64,000 bases of DNA. Origin: Brachionus rotundiformis (Eukaryota; Rotifera; Eurotatoria; Ploima; Brachionidae). Positions 56,922 through 64,000 of the stretch are shown piece after piece (within the stretch, counting starts at the first letter, position 1; each line of letters opens with the position of its first letter). The stretch is taken from the NCBI GenBank assembly GCA_016802295.1, contig JAESIW010000020.1:1688120-1752119 (forward strand). The letters are read 5' to 3'. Position numbers and translations under genes: made by a program. The notes beneath the pieces were generated by a model. The model made no database searches. It had not been told where the DNA came from and saw only the letters and a list, made by a program, of their open reading frames with translations.

Positions 56922-59900
56922 ATGCCTGCAAAACGTGCCAAAATGACAGATGTCGAAAAGCCCCAAGAGCCAGAAGAGACAGAAAACAGCAGTCTTGCTT
57001 CGACACGCAGCAAACGTACTCGGCAATCTATAAAACCCGAACCTGCGCCGCCAGAACCCAAACAATCGCCAGGAAGCGATCGCCAAACAAGACACAAAAT
57101 CAAAATCGAAGAAGTCCAGTACTACGAGGACCTTTTCGACATCCTATGCTCCTACCAAGACGAAAACCAACGCTACCTAGCCAACATATTCTACGTTTTG
57201 CCATCCAAACAAGACTATCCGGACTACTATGAACTTATCAAGAAGCCGATCGATTTGAACATTATAGCCAAAAACATTCTCGCCAACAAATACAAATCTC
57301 TGCGACAATTGGACTCGGACATGACCCTGATGTTCGACAATGCCAAACGCTACAATGATCCAAAGTCCATTATCTACAAAGATGCGTGCAAACTGCGCAA
57401 ATTGCTCAAAGAAACTGTCAAAGAACTTGGCGAGCTACAATCACGGCACAAGCTGTACGAATCGAAGAAAAATCGCGACAAAAAAATCAAACTTTTACAA
57501 GAAATAAGCGAAATGACTGGCGAAGAGCTGATGGAGACCGACAAGCCGAATGAGGAGCATTTACATGAAGGCTCCGAGTCGGACGAGAGCGAGTTTGAGG
57601 GCGATGAAAGCGAAACAAGTGGCAAACAAAATCAACATCTAATCTCTTCCATGTGGAGCCTATTCGACTCGATAAAGGAGCTCAAATACCAAAATGAGCT
57701 AATTATCGAGCCTTTTCTAAAACTACCAGCCAAGCGCATCTACCCGGACTACTATGAAGAAATAAAAAACCCAATAGCTCTGAACATTATCAAGAAAAAG
57801 CTCAACAAAAGACAATACAAGTCTTTTAAGGACTTGGTCGAGGACTTTGAGACAATGTTCAAAAACGCCATGAGCTACAACATTGAACAAAGTGTCATAC
57901 ATCAAAATGCCAAGCGGTTTATGACCGCGCTCAAGTCCAAGGTAAAAGAAATCGAGTCGCAAAAAGCAGACATTTATCAGCAAAAGTTGCATCTGGCCTC
58001 GCCATCAACGCCAACCAGATCCAAACGGTCCAAATTGGAAAAATTAAAATTCAATGACACCAAAGACAAATTTACATTTTTGTACAATTTTATAAACGAG
58101 TTTAAATTGGATGATAGGGAACTGGCGCCGCCATTTAGACACTTGCCATCCAAGTCCGAATATCCGGACTATTATAACATAATTAAAAAACCAATAGACA
58201 TGATAAAAATATTGTCCAAAATAACTAATCAGCTGTACGCAAGCATTGATGATATGTGCGCTGATTTTTGTCTTATGTTTGAGAATGCGTGTGTTTACAA
58301 CGAGCCGAGCTCTGTTCTGTACAAGGACGCGCTGACTCTTCAACGCGAGCTATTTATCAAACGGGACGAGCTAGCCGAAGAGGAGGACTCGGCGCTGCCC
58401 CAAGTCGAGCACCAAGTTAACCAACTAATAAGACAACTGTTCGACTCGGTGTGCAATTATCGCGACTCAGAAGGACGCGGTCTTTTGACCGAGTCCCTGG
58501 TGCCGCTCTACAAACTAGCCTCTGACTCGGCCGAGGCCGTCTACACCCCCAAACAACTCGCTGATACCATACAACACTACACCCGTATGGACCTTTTCCA
58601 GCACCACATGTTCCAGTTGTTCGATCAGATACGCCTCAAAATGCATCCATTGGACCAGACTGTGCTCGATGTTGGCCAGCTACAGAGACATTTTAGCCAA
58701 AAAAGAGATGACTTGTGCAAAAATGGCGAAATTTTGTTAACAAATGCACTCAATTTTAAACAAGTAAACCCAGAGAGTCAGTTCAATGAGAGCGAAGTGC
58801 TTCTGGTTGAGTCCGAGTACCAAAAGCTCGTATTGGATATTCAATTGGACCAAACAGAGCCAAAAAAAAATCATAAAATTCACACAGGTGCATTCTATTA
58901 CATAGATGAGCGCCTATACTGCATTTTAAAGCTTAATAAAACTGGTTCTAAGCTAATAGCTCAACGCTATTATACGCACAAAGATAGTGACTTTTTTAAA
59001 CATGTTAAAGTGTACGAAAATGAAGTGTTTAAAACTGACCTGTATCAAGTATTTGACGTGGACAGCATAGAGGCATTGCGGGCCTGTTATGTGACAAGCT
59101 CTAAAGACTATGCTCAATACGAGCTTGATTTTAGTGGTTCTAAATCAGAGGACATGATAGAAATAGGAGAGAATGATGTTTTTGTATGTGATTCGATTTA
59201 TTCCACTAGGGATAATTTTTGGCGCAGATTGGCGCACAAAAAATGGTGTCCATTGAAGCCTTATGGGGACAGTGTGGATCTAAAATACAACTTTGAGCTA
59301 AAGAAAAGAGACAATGCGCTTAATTTGGAGCGCAAATGGATCGATGAGGGCTATGTTAAGAGTCTAGTGGAGAAAATTGAGTCACAACCGGTTGTTAAGT
59401 TTGCTGAAATGCCCAGAGAAACAGTTCAATTTGACATGCTGCCCTCTGGTGTTAAACTAGACGAAGAGGCTCCCGAGGCCGAGGACAATGACTTGATAAA
59501 ATCGGCCAAATACTTTGAGCAAATAGTTCACAATGGCAAAGTGTTCAAGTTGGGAGATTATGTTTACATTAAGCATAGGCATTTGCATGCAAATCAGCTT
59601 GATGGTGGCAAAAAACCACTCATATTCCGCATTGACCGAATTTGGTCTGTCAACTCGTCTGAGTTTAGCTTCAAAGGAGCCGTGTTCTTGCGGCCCACTG
59701 ATGTGCCACACGAACCAACTCGTCTTTTTTATCGCAATGAAGTTTTCAGAGAGATATCACGTGACTTGACTATTGGTCTTGATGACATTCTAGATGCGTC
59801 AAAGTGTGTAGTTATGAGTCCCAAAGGTTACGCTGCATCGCGCATCACTGACATCAAGGAGGATGATACTTTCATATGCGAATCCAAGTACTACATGGCA

Positions 59901-60959
59901 ACAAAATCTTTTAGAAAATTTGCCAAAAGTTTGCATAAATTTGAACTCTCTCTGAAATGTTTGGATGATGAAATTTTCTTCATGGACAAAGAACTAGTGG
60001 TACGCAAGCACATATCGCCTTTACTGGCCCAATTGAACATTGACTATGAGCAAAACTCGACTGATTATTTGAAAGCGTTCAATTTGGACGAGGAAGAAGA
60101 ATGGACTGAGCCGGCTAAAGATGACGAAAATTCCAATCATTCAGCTGTAGAACATGATGTAAGCAAAATGGACACCAGTACAAAGAAGGTACGCGTTAAG
60201 CGCGTAAAAAAGTCTGGTTTTCAGCTGTTTTCACGCGAAGTTAGAAAAGCAGCCCGTGATACGCAGACATCGTTGAGCTTTACGGACATGAGCAAAGAAG
60301 TTGGCTCTAGATGGAAGGCCTTGAGTGACAAGGAAAGACAGATATATGAGGAAAGAGCAGCCGCAGAGAATAGAGAAAATGAAAAGTTGCTCGCTCAGAA
60401 CATTGCATCGGTGCCAATCCAGCCTCAAGTCCAGCCACAGACTCAACAAGTGTCTGCTCCAGTGTCTTTGGCTCAAGTGGCTTCACCAATGCCGCAAATA
60501 ATACAAGCAAATCAGCAACCAGCTGCTCAGCCAGTTCAAGTGATAATGGCCGAGCCTGTCAAAGCTATTGACACTCCAAAGCAGGTAATGCATCGCGAGG
60601 CCTACATCAGATACATTGCCAATTTGAAGAAAAACCAAATGCTAAATCACACAGGAGCGATCAATAATCCAATGGCTAATATTTCACTGGTGCGCAATTC
60701 TGACTGGTACAATGGCATTGACGTAACTGGTGCTAGGATAAAAGAAAATAGAATACAAAATTTGCCATCTAATTGGATTGATAATGCCAAGTCGAATGAT
60801 GTTTTACAAAATTTGCTCTCACTACGCTACTATCTACTACAGGATGCTGCTACTATTGAAAAAGAATTGATAGATGAAAATGGGACGGACAAATCTATTG
60901 AAGAACAGGAGGAAATTATGGAGACTTGTGAACCTCCCGTAAACTTAACTGTACTCTAA
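56922..60959 (+). CDS. PBRM1: Polybromo-1 (BAF180) chromatin-remodelling subunit
   Basis: Intronless, 1345 residues. Polybromo targets the PBAF SWI/SNF complex to acetylated chromatin. Three canonical bromodomains lie at about residues 65-170, 235-345 and 380-485. Each has the PDYY...KKPI/KNPI motif and the acetyl-lysine Asn (NAKRYND, NAMSYNI, NACVYNE). A fourth helical, bromodomain-like segment (about 500-600) lacks these motifs. Two BAH domains follow (about 655-770 and 865-980; FKLGDYVYIKHRHLH, RIDRIWS), then an HMG box (about 1085-1150; SGFQLFSREVRKAA, SRWKALSDKERQIYEERAA). A Gln/Pro-rich linker and a conserved tail follow. Human PBRM1 has six bromodomains and about 1600-1690 residues, so this version is reduced. 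GC-rich coding sequence, single ATG start at 56922. Confidence 0.95.
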   Translation: MPAKRAKMTDVEKPQEPEETENSSLASTRSKRTRQSIKPEPAPPEPKQSPGSDRQTRHKIKIEEVQYYEDLFDILCSYQDENQRYLANIFYVLPSKQDYPDYYELIKKPIDLNIIAKNILANKYKSLRQLDSDMTLMFDNAKRYNDPKSIIYKDACKLRKLLKETVKELGELQSRHKLYESKKNRDKKIKLLQEISEMTGEELMETDKPNEEHLHEGSESDESEFEGDESETSGKQNQHLISSMWSLFDSIKELKYQNELIIEPFLKLPAKRIYPDYYEEIKNPIALNIIKKKLNKRQYKSFKDLVEDFETMFKNAMSYNIEQSVIHQNAKRFMTALKSKVKEIESQKADIYQQKLHLASPSTPTRSKRSKLEKLKFNDTKDKFTFLYNFINEFKLDDRELAPPFRHLPSKSEYPDYYNIIKKPIDMIKILSKITNQLYASIDDMCADFCLMFENACVYNEPSSVLYKDALTLQRELFIKRDELAEEEDSALPQVEHQVNQLIRQLFDSVCNYRDSEGRGLLTESLVPLYKLASDSAEAVYTPKQLADTIQHYTRMDLFQHHMFQLFDQIRLKMHPLDQTVLDVGQLQRHFSQKRDDLCKNGEILLTNALNFKQVNPESQFNESEVLLVESEYQKLVLDIQLDQTEPKKNHKIHTGAFYYIDERLYCILKLNKTGSKLIAQRYYTHKDSDFFKHVKVYENEVFKTDLYQVFDVDSIEALRACYVTSSKDYAQYELDFSGSKSEDMIEIGENDVFVCDSIYSTRDNFWRRLAHKKWCPLKPYGDSVDLKYNFELKKRDNALNLERKWIDEGYVKSLVEKIESQPVVKFAEMPRETVQFDMLPSGVKLDEEAPEAEDNDLIKSAKYFEQIVHNGKVFKLGDYVYIKHRHLHANQLDGGKKPLIFRIDRIWSVNSSEFSFKGAVFLRPTDVPHEPTRLFYRNEVFREISRDLTIGLDDILDASKCVVMSPKGYAASRITDIKEDDTFICESKYYMATKSFRKFAKSLHKFELSLKCLDDEIFFMDKELVVRKHISPLLAQLNIDYEQNSTDYLKAFNLDEEEEWTEPAKDDENSNHSAVEHDVSKMDTSTKKVRVKRVKKSGFQLFSREVRKAARDTQTSLSFTDMSKEVGSRWKALSDKERQIYEERAAAENRENEKLLAQNIASVPIQPQVQPQTQQVSAPVSLAQVASPMPQIIQANQQPAAQPVQVIMAEPVKAIDTPKQVMHREAYIRYIANLKKNQMLNHTGAINNPMANISLVRNSDWYNGIDVTGARIKENRIQNLPSNWIDNAKSNDVLQNLLSLRYYLLQDAATIEKELIDENGTDKSIEEQEEIMETCEPPVNLTVL

Positions 60960-61429
60960 CTTTTTTTTTTTTTGAATAATAATGTAAATGCTAGAAAAAT
61001 ATCGAATAATGTTTTATTTTTATTTCTTTTAATAAATTGAATCTCAATTAATATTTTTTTTATTATTTAATTAGAACTTTTCGTTAGTACCGTATTCTCT
61101 TGTTCGATTTTGCTGCACTACAAGTTAAGATGCGTCTTTGTACAACCCTGCACCAAAGTACATCTCGCCCATGCTATAATATTGTAAACATTGATCACAT
61201 CAAGATTCGATTTTAAAGCAAAAAATAAAAAATATTAAAAAATTCATTTATATTTTTCGAATAAAAAAATTATTAAAATTGATATTCTTATTTCTTAACA
61301 AAAGTCTAAAAAGTGACTTATAAAAGTTTAAAAGTCAAAAACAAGGCAAGTCAAAATAGTCTGACTTGAATTTTTTTTTAAAGTCAAAAATACTTAGAAG
61401 AAAGAAAAAAAATTTAAATTCTACATTTT
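60960..61429. other. 3' flank of polybromo
   Basis: A T-run directly after the stop and AATAAA-type motifs mark a likely 3' end. A less AT-rich piece at about 61080-61180 is not AT desert and could be the non-coding 3' part of the adjacent minus-strand LINE relic. Confidence 0.35.
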
Positions 61430-61740
61430 TACTACATTTTCTGGCAAATTATTCCAATAGTAAACTATCCTGTTTAAGAAAAAGGTATGTTTGGCGCTAA
61501 CTGCAGCTGCAAAATTGTTTCTAATTTGAGCATGAAAACTTTCTTTCCGAACGCCGCTGCAGGATCGCTGACCAGGTCCACTTTTTCTAATCAATTAACT
61601 AATTTGTACATTTCAATCAAGTCACCTCTCATTCTTCTTTTACTTAACCTTGTCAAAATCAGTTTAACCAACCTAACACATTCAAATCTTTTTCATACTT
61701 TGATTCTTGGATGTATACTTATCGTTGTAAGATAAATAAA
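61430..61740 (-). mobile_element. Degenerate LINE fragment, RT C-terminal end
   Basis: The minus strand reads LSKRRMRGDLIEMYKLVN, then, in a shifted frame, RNNFAAAVSAKHTFFLNRIV followed directly by YYWNNLPENVV. These are the characteristic last blocks of CR1/L2-type ORF2 (RRxRGDLIExYK and FFxNRVVxxWNxLPxxVV). Stops and a shift disrupt it. It belongs to the same broad group as the relic at 46675-47330 but covers a more 3' part. Confidence 0.7.
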
Positions 61741-61907
61741 AAAATATTGTTTTACGAATTTTTGAAATCTATTTTAAGATCAAAGTTTTTTAATCTATTA
61801 AAATCTAAACAAGTGCTTTCATGAATTTAATGAATGATGCCAAGCATTGTAGAATTTTCATATCTTTGACAATCAATTTTTAAAATAGTAGTAGATAAAG
61901 TTAAGGC

Positions 61908-62123
61908 TTGGACTGTTTTCTAAATTTTTTTTTACAGTCACTTCAAGAAAAGGTGTTTTCATCCATACGCCAGATCAGCATCCGCTATTTTCCACAAGAG
62001 GTGACTAGAGAAAAATTCCTCCAATTTAGAATTAAAGCTGTTCAAGCTCAGTGCATTTACAATAGAAGACCCAAGAAGTTTTTTGGTCAAATTTCGAACT
62101 GTTTTAATATTTTAGAGAAATAA
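61908..62123 (+). mobile_element. Possible DDE transposase C-terminal remnant
   Basis: An open stretch reads SSIRQISIRYFPQEVTREKF and then QAQCIYNRRPKKFFG. The combination of an IR-x-FP motif, a helix and NNRPRKxLG-like NRRPKKFFG resembles the C-terminal part of IS30/IS3-type DDE transposases. It is short, lacks the catalytic residues and has no supported start; the similarity could be chance. Confidence 0.3.
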
Positions 62124-62935
62124 TAATTCTTCAAATTATTTAAAAATTGACAAAATTGTTTAACATTACTTAACAAGAATTTTAATTAATTTTTAAAATA
62201 GTTATTTTTTTAAGATAAAACTAAAGTTTGAAATTTTTAAAAAGAATTTAAAACTTCCTTGGTCTTCTAGTGTGACAATTCTTTTCTATTAAATTAGCTT
62301 TTGTTATAATTTTTATTAAAATTCTATTCATCAATATTTATCTTAAAAATTCTTTAAAAAATCAAGTCTAAGAAAAGGAATTTTGAAATCAAAAATTTGG
62401 GACAATTAGGGTCAAGTCTTTTTAATTGGTATGTCAAAATAAACAAAATTTTTAAATTTTTTTATTCTCAATATTTGTAGCTAATTGATAGTCGATTATC
62501 TTATTGCTTTTATAAAATTTAAAAAATTTTCTAATACACCTTATATGAATATCATTAACTGCTTAATTATTTTTTATAAATTATATTTTATTTATAATAT
62601 CTAATAAATTAATCTATAATATATTCAAAATTAATTCTAATTATAATTAAAAAAACCGCCAAAAAATATCATTCTAATTATAAAAAAAAATTTTGTCAAA
62701 TCCAGTATTGCAAATTCATTAGAATATTAGTCCCGAGAATACAACTGATGTATTTTTATTAAACCATGAATAAAAAAAGCAGATAAAAAGCAAATATATA
62801 TTTGCATTTATTTGAAAAATAATGATGATGTTTCATAAAACAAAATCCTAATACCAAGAATAAAAAAAAAGCATTTTTCTCTCATTCATTTATTTCTAAT
62901 TCATAATTTACTATTTTTATTATAGACCGGATAAA
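62124..62935. other. AT-rich spacer before RER1
   Basis: About 0.8 kb without coding signal. It ends in a strong acceptor-like TTTTTATTATAG at 62914-62925, 10 bp before the RER1 start codon. Confidence 0.45.
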
Positions 62936-63514
62936 ATGGACGTAGACGGGTCGACCAATTCATCAGATAACTTCATTACTCGAATATATCAGCAATATTG
63001 CTTTCATAGTCAGCGCATACTCGACAAAGTATCACCGTTCTACCTGTCACGATGGGTTGTCAATTTTCTTCTATTAGTTTTTTTTATGTATAGAGTAGTA
63101 AGCTTACAAGGCTTTTATATCGTTGCTTATGTTCTAGGCATATTTTTACTGAACCAATTTATTCTTTTCCTAACTCCAGCCGTAGTCGACGAGTTGGACG
63201 ATGACGAGGATGAACCAGGTTTGCCAACACGGTCCAGTGATGAGTTTCGGCCATTTATGCGCCGTTTGCCCGAATTTAAATTTTGGTACACAACTTATAA
63301 ATCGCTGGTGGCCTCAATAATATGCACATTTTTCACCATTTTCGATATTCCAGTCTTCTGGCCAATTCTAGTTATGTACTTCATTACTCTATTCGTAGTT
63401 ACCATGAAACGTCAAATAAAGCATATGATCAAGCACCGATATGTTCCATTCTCCTATGGCAAAGTTAGATATCAGGGAAAACCTGAATCTCCAGGACCAA
63501 AGTCAAGCAAATAA
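62936..63514 (+). CDS. RER1: RER1, Golgi-ER retrieval receptor
   Basis: Single exon, 192 residues (human 196). RER1 is a four-helix membrane protein of the cis-Golgi that retrieves unassembled membrane subunits and other cargo to the ER. Characteristic blocks are SPFYLSRWVVNFLLL (TM1), YVLGIFLLNQFILFLTPAVV (TM2), the acidic loop DELDDDEDEPGLPTRSSDEF, RPFMRRLPEFKFWY, FDIPVFWPILVMYFITLF and KRQIKHMIKHRYVPFSYGK. The ATG at 62936 fits the usual length. The next gene, FEN1, starts only 195 bp after the stop on the same strand. Confidence 0.97.
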   Translation: MDVDGSTNSSDNFITRIYQQYCFHSQRILDKVSPFYLSRWVVNFLLLVFFMYRVVSLQGFYIVAYVLGIFLLNQFILFLTPAVVDELDDDEDEPGLPTRSSDEFRPFMRRLPEFKFWYTTYKSLVASIICTFFTIFDIPVFWPILVMYFITLFVVTMKRQIKHMIKHRYVPFSYGKVRYQGKPESPGPKSSK

Positions 63515-63709
63515 TTTATTTAAATTATGAATCAATCGCTTTTATATCTTTTTAAGCTAAAATAAATTTGATTAATTCTCTCTATTTTTTTTTTTTGTTT
63601 TGAATAAATAATTTGGCAATCAGTTTAAAATTTTTAAAATTGGTTCAGGTATTACAACTTGGCGCCAGCGTTTTAAAATGAAAATTTCTAAAAAAAAAAC
63701 AGTAATTAG

Positions 63710-64000
63710 ATGGGTATTCACGGCTTGGCCAAAGTAATTGCTGATTATGCTCCAAATGCCATAAAAGAAAGCGAGATAAAAAATTATTTTGGTCGCAAAA
63801 TAGCTATTGACGCTTCTATGTGCATTTACCAATTTTTGATAGCAGTTCGTCAAGAAGGAAACAATTTAGCTAATGAAGATGGCGAGACCACATCACATTT
63901 AATGGGTATGTTTTATAGAACAATTCGTTTGCTGGAAAATGGAATCAAACCAGTCTATGTATTTGATGGTAAGCCGCCTCAGTTGAAAGGTGGTGAACTG
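63710..64000 (+). CDS. FEN1: Flap endonuclease 1, N-terminal part (runs off window)
   Basis: The first 97 codons of FEN1, the structure-specific 5' flap nuclease of Okazaki fragment maturation and base excision repair. It starts MGIHGLAKVIADYAPNAIKE. It continues with RKIAIDASMCIYQFLIAVRQ (metal-binding Asp in IDAS) and NGIKPVYVFDGKPPQLKGGE (metal-binding Asp in FDGKPP). No intron is seen so far. The ATG is preceded directly by an AG dinucleotide. The gene is truncated by the window edge, not broken. Confidence 0.97.
   Translation, partial: MGIHGLAKVIADYAPNAIKESEIKNYFGRKIAIDASMCIYQFLIAVRQEGNNLANEDGETTSHLMGMFYRTIRLLENGIKPVYVFDGKPPQLKGGEL

Noticed and set aside
56797..57103. Minus-strand frames over the polybromo start
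   Set aside because: Antisense shadows of the conserved coding frame.
1..64000. CRISPR array, bacterial operon or rRNA genes
   Set aside because: No regularly spaced repeats and no rRNA-like conserved blocks; the genes are spliced eukaryotic ones.

Overview
The window is nuclear DNA of a small-genome invertebrate animal. It is strongly AT-rich, genes lie on both strands, introns are often only about 45-60 bp, and the orthologues are animal-specific: a tailless-type nuclear receptor, polybromo with BAH and HMG domains, katanin p80, CCHCR1, LZIC and an anoctamin. The base composition, short introns and many decayed non-LTR retroelements fit a rotifer, perhaps a monogonont such as Brachionus. 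That assignment is inference from style, not from a marker gene.

Layout. 0.2-5.8 kb (minus strand): an anoctamin, CCDC124 and a small MIT-domain protein. 6-17.5 kb: a LINE relic, a secreted GH18 chitinase, a 54-residue Gly/Tyr/Pro protein with a TATA promoter, a single-pass membrane protein with PPxY-type motifs, guanine deaminase, and a secreted Gly/Leu-rich protein. 15.9-20.9 kb also holds two nearly identical copies of a 392-bp repeat and a LINE relic. 21-31.6 kb is dominated by a tailless/NR2E1 receptor gene inside long non-coding flanks, with a TTAA-flanked MITE, a tandem duplication and a possible SINE. 31.6-42.2 kb: an orphan 7TM receptor, CCHCR1, a free-standing cathepsin-propeptide inhibitor, an unknown basic protein, a coiled-coil plus CAP-Gly protein and LZIC. 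44.5-50.1 kb: TFIIE-alpha, a CR1-like LINE relic and a beta-1,4-galactosyltransferase. 50.5-54.7 kb: katanin p80, whose last intron carries two different MITEs. 56.9-64 kb: intronless polybromo, another LINE relic, a possible DDE transposase tail, RER1, and the start of FEN1, which runs off the window.

The genes do not form a pathway. Most are housekeeping (transcription, chromatin, DNA repair, Golgi, cytoskeleton), mixed with lineage-specific secreted and membrane proteins. Several gene models needed exons beyond the long reading frames: LZIC, CCDC124, CCHCR1, TFIIE-alpha, the galactosyltransferase, the CAP-Gly protein, chitinase and tailless. The joined models keep phase where I checked every junction.

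The items most worth a second look are: an anoctamin that has lost most of its Ca2+-coordinating acids; the 392-bp repeat pair; the piggyBac-like MITE family; the tiny acylation-type protein; the secreted precursor with an RRFGR site; two hairpin-rich segments upstream of TFIIE-alpha that could be small RNAs; and splice-acceptor-like AGs directly before several start codons. I found no CRISPR array, rRNA or convincing intact tRNA.
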